Shown here in pieces: positions 26,672-34,843 of a stretch of DNA of 64,000 nt (within the stretch, counting starts at the first letter, position 1; the number at the start of each line of letters is the position of its first letter). The notes under the pieces were generated by a model that saw only the letters and a program-made list of their open reading frames with translations, was not told the origin of the DNA and ran no database searches. The DNA comes from Hyphomicrobiales bacterium (GTDB taxonomy: Bacteria > Pseudomonadota > Alphaproteobacteria > Rhizobiales > Devosiaceae): the NCBI GenBank assembly GCA_900470445.1, contig UCAU01000004.1, positions 46,510-110,509 on the forward strand, read 5' to 3'. The position numbers and the translations under genes are program-made.

Positions 26672-26689
26672 TTTGCACGCGCGTGCAAA
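26672..26689. promoter_or_regulatory. Perfect 18-bp palindrome, LacI-type operator
   Basis: TTTGCACGCGCGTGCAAA is perfectly self-complementary with a central CG, the form of LacI/GalR-family operators. It lies 28 bases before a short open frame and 114 bases before the phosphoesterase gene. Its half-site resembles the palindrome at 33611 in outline (6 of 9 positions). Confidence 0.55.
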
Positions 26690-26716
26690 GACGGCTTTGC
26701 ATTGGAGTTGACTAAG

Positions 26717-26803
26717 ATGAACGTCGCGCTGGAGCAGACCATGGAAACCGCCGATCCGGCTTCGGCATGGATTTGGGAAGCCCGGCAGGGCCAGCCAGCG
26801 TGA
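26717..26803 (+). CDS. Possible 28-residue leader peptide coupled to the phosphoesterase
   Basis: MNVALEQTMETADPASAWIW... ends in a TGA that overlaps the phosphoesterase ATG as TGATG. GGAG lies 9 bases before its ATG, while the phosphoesterase itself has only a poor ribosome site. Translational coupling is therefore plausible, though the peptide could be chance. Confidence 0.35.
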   Translation: MNVALEQTMETADPASAWIWEARQGQPA

Positions 26804-28404
26804 TGCGTTTTGCCGTTATTGCCGACCCGCATTTCCATGATGCCGGGTTCACCGGGGCCGGCGATCAGCTGTTCCTGCGCAGCCTGATCGACACGGCTGA
26901 ATCCACCCGCGTGTTCAACGAAAGCGCGCCGGCCTTCCGCGCTGCACTCGACCAGATTGCCGCCGATGGCATCAAGACGGTCATCATTGTGGGCGATCTG
27001 ACCGATGACGGGCAGGCCTATGCGGTGGATGGCGTCGTGGCTTTGCTCGAGAGCTACATGGCCAGGTTCGGCATGCGCTTCTTCATGACGGTGGGCAATC
27101 ACGACCTGTTCGCCCGCGCCGGGCGGCATCAATCCAAGCGCATCCTGCGCACAGATGGGCGCTATGACCTGGTGACCAGCGATAGTGCGGCAAGCGATCC
27201 GCAGGCCGCGGGCCAAGTGGTGACCGACGCCATGTTTGCCGGCGGTTACGATCGCGTGCTGCCCGCCTTGGGCCAGATGGGCTTCATGCGGCACGCCGAG
27301 GATATCCACTGGGAAAGCCCCTTTGGCAGCGACGATGCGCTGGCCAGCCGGCTTTATACCGCAACCTCAGAAGACGGCAGCCAGAGCGTGGACATGGTCG
27401 ACGCCTCCTATCTGGTGGAGCCGCTGCCGGGCCTGTGGCTGCTCTCGCTCGACGCCAATATCTATCGCCCCGAAGGCGACGGATTTGCCGATTGCTCGGA
27501 GGCGGGCTGGAATGCCGCGCTGGAGCTCAAGCCGCATCTATTGGCCTGGGCCGCCGATGTTGCCGCTCGGGCGCAGCAATTGGGCAAGCAATTGGTGGTG
27601 TTCTCGCACTATCCGATGGTCGATCCGCTCAATGGCACGATTGACGAAGAACTGGCCCTGCTCGGCAAGACCACATTCGCGCGCCGCATGCCCGCGCCGG
27701 CTGTGTCGGAAGCGTTCCTCCAGGCGGGGGTAAAGCTGCATTTCAGCGGTCATTGGCATATCAACGACACGGCGCGCTTCGCCGCTGATAGCAGCTATCT
27801 GCTCAATTTGGCGGTGCCGGCGCCGGTGGCGTTTCCGCCGGCCTATAAGCTCTGCGAATTGTCGGCGGAAACGCTGCAGGTCGACACCGTGATGCTGCGC
27901 GATGTGGCCGGCTATGATGTGGGCTTTGCCCGCTATGCCGCCGAATGTGCGGTGACGGGCTATGACGATGAGGGGCTGCGCGCGGCAGGCGATCATTTCG
28001 GCTTCATCAGCCGGCATCTCGATCTACTGGTACGCGATCGCTACCTGCCGCGCGAATGGCCCGAGGACCTGCGCCGCATGGTCGAAAGCGTCAATCTTGG
28101 CGCACTGGCCCAACTGGCCGGCGGCGGGCTGGCGCCCGACATGGCGGCATTGCCGTTCATGGCGGCAGTGGTGGATTGGTACAAGCTGCGCAAGGCCAGC
28201 GATCTGGTGCTGGCCGATATCGGGGCCATCCGCCTTACCGCCTATGCCGATCTCGCCGCACTATTTGCCGGCCGCGACTGGCCGGAGGGATCGGTCGAGC
28301 GGCAGCTGGGCCGGTTTTTCGGCATGATGGTGCGCTATGGCACCCGGCTGCCCGCCACGCGCTTCAAGGTGGATCTCGCCAGCGGGGCGGTGACCCCCGA
28401 CTAA
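26803..28404 (+). CDS. Calcineurin-like metallophosphoesterase
   Basis: A 533-residue protein with a full dimetal site in its first 340 residues: ADPHFHD (Asp9, His11), GDLTDDG, GNHD, FSHYP and GHWHIND. The C-terminal 190 residues are helical and unassigned. The fold covers phosphodiesterases and phosphatases; the substrate is not readable. No signal peptide, so cytoplasmic. It converges with the sugar ABC operon (overlapping stop codons) and has a LacI-type palindrome upstream, so it may belong to the same sugar or glycerophosphodiester utilisation system. Confidence 0.85.
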   Translation: MRFAVIADPHFHDAGFTGAGDQLFLRSLIDTAESTRVFNESAPAFRAALDQIAADGIKTVIIVGDLTDDGQAYAVDGVVALLESYMARFGMRFFMTVGNHDLFARAGRHQSKRILRTDGRYDLVTSDSAASDPQAAGQVVTDAMFAGGYDRVLPALGQMGFMRHAEDIHWESPFGSDDALASRLYTATSEDGSQSVDMVDASYLVEPLPGLWLLSLDANIYRPEGDGFADCSEAGWNAALELKPHLLAWAADVAARAQQLGKQLVVFSHYPMVDPLNGTIDEELALLGKTTFARRMPAPAVSEAFLQAGVKLHFSGHWHINDTARFAADSSYLLNLAVPAPVAFPPAYKLCELSAETLQVDTVMLRDVAGYDVGFARYAAECAVTGYDDEGLRAAGDHFGFISRHLDLLVRDRYLPREWPEDLRRMVESVNLGALAQLAGGGLAPDMAALPFMAAVVDWYKLRKASDLVLADIGAIRLTAYADLAALFAGRDWPEGSVERQLGRFFGMMVRYGTRLPATRFKVDLASGAVTPD

Positions 28405-29480
28405 AGCCGCTTGCCGGTGGCGCTGTCGAAATAGGACGCAGTGGCGAGGTCGAGGCCCAGCGTCACGCTGTCGCCAACCGCCCCGACAAAATCCCCCGGC
28501 ATGCGTACGCTGAAGACGCCGCTCTCGGCCTCGCACCACAGGATCGTGTCGGGACCCATGGCTTCGATCACGCTGACCTTGGCGGCAAAGCCCGGCAGGC
28601 CCGAAGCCGTGCCGAGCACAATCTGTTCGGGCCGCAACCCGGCGATGGTGGTGCGTTCCTCACCGGCCTGCGCCGCTGCTTGGGGCAGCTCGAACGTGCC
28701 CAGTTCCGAACGGAAGAACGTCTTGCCTGCCTTGGGCAGCAGCGTGCCCGAGATCAGGTTCATGGCGGGTGAACCGATAAAGCCGGCGACGAACAGATTG
28801 GCCGGGCGGTGGTAGATTTCGCGCGGGCTGGCCAATTGCTGGATCACGCCATCGCGCATGATGGCGATGCGGTCGGCCAGCGTCATGGCCTCCACCTGGT
28901 CATGGGTCACGTAGATCATCGTGCTCCCCAGTTCCTGGTGCAGCTTCTTGATTTCGACGCGCAACTCGGTGCGCAGTTTGGCGTCGAGATTGGAGAGCGG
29001 TTCGTCAAAGAGGAAGATATCGACATCCCGCACCAAAGCCCGCCCGATTGCCACGCGCTGGCGCTGCCCACCGGACAACGCGGCCGGGCGGCGCTGCAGG
29101 TAGGGCTCGAGCTGCAGGATTGCCGCCGTGCGCTTGACCCGGCGGGCGATCTCGTCCTTGGCCATGCCGGCCACCTGCAGCCCGAAGCTGAGGTTCTTTT
29201 CGACATTCATATTGGGGTAGAGCGCATAGGACTGGAACACCATGCCAATGCCCCGATCCTTGGGATCGGCCCAGGTGACGTTGCGCTCCCCAATCCAGAT
29301 TTCGCCATCCGAAAGATCGGACAGGCCGGCAATGGCATTGAGCAGGGTGGATTTGCCGCAGCCCGACGGCCCCAGCAGAACGAGGAATTCGCCGGCAGCG
29401 ATTTCGAGATCGAAATCCTTGACCACGGCGGTGCTGCCATAGCCGATAGCGACGGAACGCAGGGAAACGGGAACGGGCAT
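28401..29480 (-). CDS. Sugar ABC transporter ATP-binding protein (UgpC/MalK type)
   Basis: A 359-residue ATPase with Walker A GPSGCGKST, Q-loop, signature LSGGQRQRVAIGRALV, Walker B FLFDEPLSNLDAKLR and the H-loop THDQ, followed by the C-terminal TOBE/MalK regulatory domain (GLRPEQI). It powers uptake through the two permeases encoded just before it; the gap to the upstream gene is five bases. It is the last gene of the five-gene operon. Confidence 0.93.
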   Translation of the reverse strand: MPVPVSLRSVAIGYGSTAVVKDFDLEIAAGEFLVLLGPSGCGKSTLLNAIAGLSDLSDGEIWIGERNVTWADPKDRGIGMVFQSYALYPNMNVEKNLSFGLQVAGMAKDEIARRVKRTAAILQLEPYLQRRPAALSGGQRQRVAIGRALVRDVDIFLFDEPLSNLDAKLRTELRVEIKKLHQELGSTMIYVTHDQVEAMTLADRIAIMRDGVIQQLASPREIYHRPANLFVAGFIGSPAMNLISGTLLPKAGKTFFRSELGTFELPQAAAQAGEERTTIAGLRPEQIVLGTASGLPGFAAKVSVIEAMGPDTILWCEAESGVFSVRMPGDFVGAVGDSVTLGLDLATASYFDSATGKRL

Positions 29481-29485
29481 GGCAG

Positions 29486-30379
29486 CTAACCTTTTACGGA
29501 ACCGGCAGTGATGCCGCGGACGAACCAGCGGCCGGAGACGAAGTAGGCGACCAGCGGAACGAGCGCGGTCAGCACGGTCGCGGCCATATGGACATTGTAT
29601 TCCCGCTGGCCGGTCGTGGTGGTGACGATATTGTTGAGCTGCACCGTCATGGGCAGATTGTCGCGGCCGGCAAAGACCAGGCCGAGCAGGAAATCGTTCC
29701 AGATGCCGGTCATCTGCATCAGCCCGGCCACCACCAGCATGGGCAGCGACAGCGGCAGCATCAGCGCAAAGAAGATGCGCCAGAAGCCGGCCCCGTCGAC
29801 GCGCGCCGCCTTGAACAGCTCCACCGGAATGGCGGCATAGTAATTGCGGAACAGCAGCGTGGTCAGCGGCAGGCCGAACACCACATGCACCAGCACGATG
29901 CCGCCCAGCGAATTATAGAGCCCGAGGGCCGCGGTGGCGCGCACCATGGGAAAGAGGAAGATTTGCAGCGGGATGAAACCGCCAATGGTGATGGCGGCAA
30001 ACAGCAGCTTGGAGCCCGGCGGCTTCCAGAATGAGAGGGCATAGCCGGTGACGGCGCCGAGCAGCACCGACAGGATGGTGGCGGGCACGGTGATCTTGAC
30101 CGAATTCCAGAAGCCGACGCTGACGCCGTTGCAGTTCACTCCAGCACAGGCGCTCGACCAGGCTTTGAGCCAGAAGGACCAGTCCAGCATATGCGGCAGG
30201 GCAAAGATCTGCGCCGAGCGGATTTCGCCCATGCTTTTGAACGAGGTGACGATCATCACATAGGCCGGCAGCAGGAAGAACAGCGCGGCGATAAGCAGAA
30301 AAGCATAAAGGCCGATGCGCGCAGTGGTCAGCCGTTGCGGGCGCTGGCCACGGGCCGTGGCGGGAAAGGGATCGCGCAT
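29486..30379 (-). CDS. Sugar ABC transporter permease (MalG type)
   Basis: A 297-residue inner-membrane protein with six hydrophobic segments and the EAA-loop that docks the ATPase (AARVDGAGFWRIFFALMLPLSLP). It has the long N-terminal periplasmic loop seen in CUT1 MalG-type permeases. It overlaps the upstream permease gene by one base. Confidence 0.92.
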   Translation of the reverse strand: MRDPFPATARGQRPQRLTTARIGLYAFLLIAALFFLLPAYVMIVTSFKSMGEIRSAQIFALPHMLDWSFWLKAWSSACAGVNCNGVSVGFWNSVKITVPATILSVLLGAVTGYALSFWKPPGSKLLFAAITIGGFIPLQIFLFPMVRATAALGLYNSLGGIVLVHVVFGLPLTTLLFRNYYAAIPVELFKAARVDGAGFWRIFFALMLPLSLPMLVVAGLMQMTGIWNDFLLGLVFAGRDNLPMTVQLNNIVTTTTGQREYNVHMAATVLTALVPLVAYFVSGRWFVRGITAGSVKG

Positions 30380-31323
30380 CAGAGCCTTCCGTTCTGGCGG
30401 CGCGTCCAGATATCGCGCGCATAAAGAATGGGAATGGTGACGGCCATCACGGTGAACAACATCACGGTGGCGCCGGCTGTGGCCAGGCCCAGATCCTGGC
30501 GGGCGAAGAGACTATCCATGATGAACTTGGCCGGCACTTCGGTGGATTGGCCGGGGCCGCCATTGGTCAGCGCCACCACCAGATCAAAGGTGCGCACAGC
30601 GCCCATGGTCAGCAGCATGAAGGCGGTCGCCACAGAGGGACCAAGCTGGGGCAGCACGATGGTGAAATAGGTGCGCCACATCGGGATGCCCTCGATGCGG
30701 GTGGCGCGCCAGAGATCGGCGTCGATGCCGCGCAGCCCGGCCAGCATGAGCACCATGACCAGCCCCGCGCTCTGCCAGATGCCGGCCAGTGCCACCGCAT
30801 AGAGGGCCATGTCCGAGCGCGTGGTCCAATCGAAGGTGAACCAGCCCAGCCCCGCGGCGCGCGCGGTGGCCTGAATGCCGATTTCGGGGTTCATCAGCCA
30901 TTGCCACATCAGGCCCGTGACGATGAAGGACAGCGCATAGGGATAGAGAAACATGGTGCGCCAGGCGCTTTCAAAGCGCACGCGGCGATCGATGGCGATG
31001 GCGAGCAGCAGGCCGACCACCATGGCGCCCAGCACATAGACCACGCCGAAGGTCAGCACGTTCTCGATGGAATTGGACCAGCGCGCGGTGCCGAACAGGC
31101 GCTGATATTGCGACAGCCCGGCAAACTCGTTGGACGGCAGCATGCGCGACTTGGTCAGCGAGATCTGCACCGTCCACACGGTGGTGCCGAGATAAACCAG
31201 GAGGATAATGAGCCAGGCCGGCGTCAGCGCCGCCATGGCGGCCACCGGCAGGCGAAGCCTGCCGATTGCCTTGGGTCGGGCGGGGGGTGACGCAATGGAG
31301 CGCGCGCCCGATTGATCAACCAT
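30379..31323 (-). CDS. Sugar ABC transporter permease (MalF type)
   Basis: A 314-residue CUT1 permease with six membrane segments and the EAA loop ATRIEGIPMWRTYFTIVLPQLGP. It overlaps the substrate-binding protein gene by 8 bases and the MalG-type gene by one base, so translation of the transporter is coupled. Confidence 0.92.
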   Translation of the reverse strand: MVDQSGARSIASPPARPKAIGRLRLPVAAMAALTPAWLIILLVYLGTTVWTVQISLTKSRMLPSNEFAGLSQYQRLFGTARWSNSIENVLTFGVVYVLGAMVVGLLLAIAIDRRVRFESAWRTMFLYPYALSFIVTGLMWQWLMNPEIGIQATARAAGLGWFTFDWTTRSDMALYAVALAGIWQSAGLVMVLMLAGLRGIDADLWRATRIEGIPMWRTYFTIVLPQLGPSVATAFMLLTMGAVRTFDLVVALTNGGPGQSTEVPAKFIMDSLFARQDLGLATAGATVMLFTVMAVTIPILYARDIWTRRQNGRL

Positions 31324-32539
31324 TGGCGAAAGCGGCCTTGTATTGCTCGATAAAGGCTTCGCTGGTCATCGAAGGATCGGCAAAGAAGGCCCCCACGGCA
31401 TCCTTGAAGCCGCCATTGATGGCGGGCGAGAGCGTCATGGCGGCGTCGGGAACGATCTTGTCCTGCTTGACCAATTCGACGGCCTTTTGCGCACAGGCAT
31501 CAAGGCCGGACGTGTCCACATCGGTGCGGATCGGCAGCGAGCCCTTGAGCGCCGAGAAATCGGCCTGCACCTTGGGGTCAAGTATGGTTTCGGCCAGCAG
31601 CGCCTGCGCCTTGTCCTCGTCGGCATTGCCGGTCTTGGGGAAGGTAAAGGCATCGGCGAGGAAGATCAGCGAATCCGTGCCCGGGGTGAGGGCGCAGCCA
31701 TAATCGACGCCGGGCTTCTCGCCGGCCGTGGTGAATTCGCCCTTGATGAAGTCGGACAGCAATTGCACGCCGGCTTCGTCACGGATCACCATGGCGGTAG
31801 CATCGTTCCAGTTGCGGCCGGCGGCGCCCGCATCGACATAGTCGCGCATGCGGCCAAAGACATTGACCGCCTCGGCAAATTCGGGCGTGTCGATGACCGA
31901 CAGGTCGCTGTCCTTATAGAGCCGGGTAAAGGCCTCGGCGCCAATGGTGGAGAGCACCACGGCATGGAAGACGATGCCTTCCTGCCAGGATTGGCCGCCC
32001 CAGGCGATCGGCACCAGGCCCGCCGCCTTGATCTTGTCCATAGCGGCGAAAAATTCGTCCCAGCTGGTCGGGGCTTCGGTAATGCCGGCCTTTTCGAACA
32101 CCGGCATGGAATAGAACATCCAGCTGCCCGCATGCATGCCGGTGGGCGCCATATAGACCTTGCCGTCCACGGTGATGGCGTCGAGCACCACCTGGGGCAC
32201 CACGCCATCGGGCACAGCGGTGTGGAAGGCGGTGTCGATGTCGTTCATCAACCCTTGGGCGATCAGTTCGGTAACTTCGGGCCCGGCGACGGCAGTCTTG
32301 GCGGTCGGCGGATCGCCGGCAAGCAAGCGGCTGATATAGGCCGCGTTGGCGCTTTCAAAACCAGCCACGGACCAGTCGACCCATTTGCCGCCACGCGCGG
32401 TAAAGGCATCGGAGATGACCTTGACCGCGGCGGCTTCACCACCCGACGTCCAGGAATGGGCGACTTCGGCGGTGAGGTCCTGGGCCTGGGCGGCCGAAAC
32501 CAGCAGCAGGGCAGTGAGACTAGGCAGGAGTAGACGCAT
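31316..32539 (-). CDS. Sugar ABC transporter substrate-binding protein
   Basis: A 407-residue periplasmic binding protein of the CUT1 family (SBP_bac_1). Signal peptide MRLLLPSLTALLLVSAAQA, mature start QDLTAEV. The N-terminal pattern VAHSWTSGGEAAAVKVISDAFTARGGKWVD matches binding proteins for mono- and oligosaccharides such as glucose/mannose-type GtsA-like proteins. Ligand unknown. GGAAGGA ribosome site. Confidence 0.9.
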   Translation of the reverse strand: MRLLLPSLTALLLVSAAQAQDLTAEVAHSWTSGGEAAAVKVISDAFTARGGKWVDWSVAGFESANAAYISRLLAGDPPTAKTAVAGPEVTELIAQGLMNDIDTAFHTAVPDGVVPQVVLDAITVDGKVYMAPTGMHAGSWMFYSMPVFEKAGITEAPTSWDEFFAAMDKIKAAGLVPIAWGGQSWQEGIVFHAVVLSTIGAEAFTRLYKDSDLSVIDTPEFAEAVNVFGRMRDYVDAGAAGRNWNDATAMVIRDEAGVQLLSDFIKGEFTTAGEKPGVDYGCALTPGTDSLIFLADAFTFPKTGNADEDKAQALLAETILDPKVQADFSALKGSLPIRTDVDTSGLDACAQKAVELVKQDKIVPDAAMTLSPAINGGFKDAVGAFFADPSMTSEAFIEQYKAAFANG

Positions 32540-32587
32540 TGGGGGTAGTCCTTCCTTGCACAGAGCGAGCGGGCGGGCCGTCGCGCT

Positions 32588-33541
32588 TTAGCCGATAATG
32601 GGGAGCAGAGTGGTCTCGACGAATTGCCGTGAGGCGATCATTTCGGACAGGGGGTCGGCGGCGGCATCCAGTTCAAGGACGGCCCAGCCGGAAATATTGT
32701 GGTCGCGATACATGCGCGCCCAGGCCGGCCAATCCACGCGCCCCGCGCCCAGGCGGCAGAAATAGGCCTGGTGGCTGTCATGGATGCTGGCATCGATGGG
32801 AATATCGAAGGGCATGACGCCGGTGGCGTCTTTCCAATGCGCCACGACCAGCCGGTCGATATGGCGGATGGTAACCACGACCGGATCGGCACCCGAACCC
32901 AGCAGGTGGGCGGCATCAGGGCAGAAGCCGACATAGAGCGGGTCGGTCAACAGCATGAACAGATCGACATCGCGCGAGGTACAGAACACCGAATGGGCCT
33001 CGGTATGGAGGGCGAGTTTGACCCCCTGGCGCAGCGTCAGCGCGCCCAGTTTGTTGATCACCTCGGCAATGCGCTGGGCATAGGGCAGGTCGACAAATAG
33101 CGGCGGCTCGGCGTCGCGGGTGCGGCGCATCGGCAGGCCCACCACCATGGCATCGCCACCACAGGCCGCAATCACTTCGGCATAAGCCTTGACCAGATCG
33201 AACAGCTTGGAGCGGACCGCCGGATCGGCAATGTCGCTGCCATGTTCGAGATCGGCAAAGAAGCCGCTGGCCAGCGTCAGCCCCCGCTGTTCCATGGCCC
33301 GGGAAAACCCGGCAACGGAACCGAAAGTCTTGATCGCATGCTGCCAGTTGAACGGGGAAAAGGTGGGCTCGATACCGCGCAGCCCGGCTGCCGCGACAGT
33401 GTCGAGAATTTTGTTCCAGAACAATTCAGGTTTTGATTCGGCAAAAGCAAGAATGTCGCCGTGATTTCCAACACCCCAGAATTCAGGGTGGAAGAAAGTT
33501 ACAAGATCAACTGCCATGTCTATTTTGGCGTTCAGCGTCAC
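32588..33541 (-). CDS. Sugar phosphate isomerase/epimerase-type TIM-barrel protein
   Basis: A 317-residue xylose-isomerase-like TIM barrel (AP_endonuc_2 fold). Metal-site blocks are visible: ALHTEAH (Glu and His), GFCPDAAHLLGSG (Asp, His), VVAHWKD (His) and WAVLELDAAADP (Glu). Such enzymes isomerise or epimerise free sugars, keto-sugars or inositol derivatives. The start is the GTG at 33541, supported by AGGAG 6 bases upstream; the ATG at 33517 has none. First gene of the ABC operon, divergent from the LacI gene. Confidence 0.85.
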   Translation of the reverse strand: MTLNAKIDMAVDLVTFFHPEFWGVGNHGDILAFAESKPELFWNKILDTVAAAGLRGIEPTFSPFNWQHAIKTFGSVAGFSRAMEQRGLTLASGFFADLEHGSDIADPAVRSKLFDLVKAYAEVIAACGGDAMVVGLPMRRTRDAEPPLFVDLPYAQRIAEVINKLGALTLRQGVKLALHTEAHSVFCTSRDVDLFMLLTDPLYVGFCPDAAHLLGSGADPVVVTIRHIDRLVVAHWKDATGVMPFDIPIDASIHDSHQAYFCRLGAGRVDWPAWARMYRDHNISGWAVLELDAAADPLSEMIASRQFVETTLLPIIG

Positions 33542-33610
33542 GGCGCGCTCCTACTCGACGCCGGCAAAAAAATTGGGGCGTTTTGTTGTATCGATCTGAA
33601 TGTTTTTGGA

Positions 33611-33628
33611 TTGGCAATCGATTGCCAA
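33611..33628. promoter_or_regulatory. Perfect 18-bp LacI-type operator between divergent genes
   Basis: TTGGCAATCGATTGCCAA is a perfect palindrome with a central CG. It lies 70 bases before the isomerase/ABC operon start and 124 bases before the LacI gene, the position expected for the cognate operator. Confidence 0.75.
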
Positions 33629-33651
33629 CGCGATATTGATTGCACATGGCG

Positions 33652-33684
33652 TTTTGGTGCGCAAGCGGAAAAACTGCACCAAAA
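33652..33684. promoter_or_regulatory. Second inverted repeat in the divergent promoter
   Basis: TTTTGGTGC (33652-33660) and GCACCAAAA (33676-33684) are perfect complements separated by 15 bases. It may be a second regulator site or a hairpin in the leader of the lacI-type mRNA. Confidence 0.5.
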
Positions 33685-33751
33685 TTAGGCTAAGCTACGT
33701 GTTTGACGGCACACGATTTTTACCGGCAAGAAGGGCGGAGGAGGGACAGCG

Positions 33752-34819
33752 ATGAGCAAAAAACCAACGCCTGACCGGATATCTGCACCGTCCGTTGCCG
33801 ATGTGGCGCGCGAGGCCGGGGTGGCGCCATCCACGGTCAGCCGCGCACTGACCATGCCGGGACGAATCGCCGAGCCGACCCGCCTCAAGGTCGAGGCTGC
33901 TGCCCGCAAGCTGGGCTATATCGTCAACCAGACCGCGCGCAATCTGCGCATCGGGCAGACCCGCACCATCATGATCGTGCTGCCCGACGAGCTCTATATC
34001 GGCGCCTCCCAGACCGTGCTCGAAGTGCTGCGCTCGGCGGCTGCAGCCTTGACGGCGCGGGGCTATTCGCTGGTTATCGCCAATGTGTCCCGCGAAGCCC
34101 AGACCGACGAGCATATTCTGGCGCTGGCCTTTGGCGGCACGATATCGGGCGTGTTGCTGATGGCCACGCCTGTCCCCAGCATCGGGGATCGCAACCTGTT
34201 GCAGGCCGGGCTGCCGCTGGTCTCGCTGCATTTCGACATGAGCGCGCAGAACGTGCCCAGCGTGATCAGCAATGACAGCGCGGCGATCGGGGAGGCCGTG
34301 GAGGCTTTAGCCGGCCTGGGCCACAGCCGGTTTGTCTACATCCACGGCCGACCGGACAATTACCACGACGTCGAACGCCTCAAGGGCGTGCGCCTCGCCC
34401 TGCAGCGTAGCGGCCTCGCGCCGGATGACCTCAGCACCATGCAGGGGGATTTCAGCTTCAGCGGCGGCATCAACGCCGGGCAGCTTTATCTGTCCCTGCC
34501 GCCGCAGGAGCGCCCGACCGCCGTGGTTTGCGCCAATGACGACACCGCCATCGGCTTTATCAAAACCGTCGTCGATGGCGGGCTGAGCGTGCCGGGCGAT
34601 GTCTCGGTGGTCGGCTTCGACGGCGCGGCCGTGGGTGCCTTCATGACGCCCAGCCTCTCCACGGTGCAGCAATCCACCGCCGAAATGGGGCGGCGCGCCG
34701 TCGATCTGGTGATCGACATGGCCCTTGGCGAACTCCCGAACCCACCCCTGCGGACCGAAGTGCCCTGCCAATTGGTGCTGCGCCAAAGCGTGCGCGCGCT
34801 GCTGCCCGATCCATCCTAG
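33752..34819 (+). CDS. LacI-family regulator of the sugar ABC operon
   Basis: A 355-residue LacI/GalR repressor: helix-turn-helix SVADVAREAGVAPSTVSRALTMPGRIAEPTRLKVEAAARKLGY, hinge NQTARNLRIG and a sugar-binding core ending LVLRQSVRAL. The ATG at 33752 follows GGAGGAGGG. It is divergent from the isomerase/ABC operon and followed after 24 bases by the GMC oxidoreductase, so it probably controls both directions. Confidence 0.92.
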   Translation: MSKKPTPDRISAPSVADVAREAGVAPSTVSRALTMPGRIAEPTRLKVEAAARKLGYIVNQTARNLRIGQTRTIMIVLPDELYIGASQTVLEVLRSAAAALTARGYSLVIANVSREAQTDEHILALAFGGTISGVLLMATPVPSIGDRNLLQAGLPLVSLHFDMSAQNVPSVISNDSAAIGEAVEALAGLGHSRFVYIHGRPDNYHDVERLKGVRLALQRSGLAPDDLSTMQGDFSFSGGINAGQLYLSLPPQERPTAVVCANDDTAIGFIKTVVDGGLSVPGDVSVVGFDGAAVGAFMTPSLSTVQQSTAEMGRRAVDLVIDMALGELPNPPLRTEVPCQLVLRQSVRALLPDPS

Positions 34820-34843
34820 TTCCCCATCACAGAAAGCCGATAG

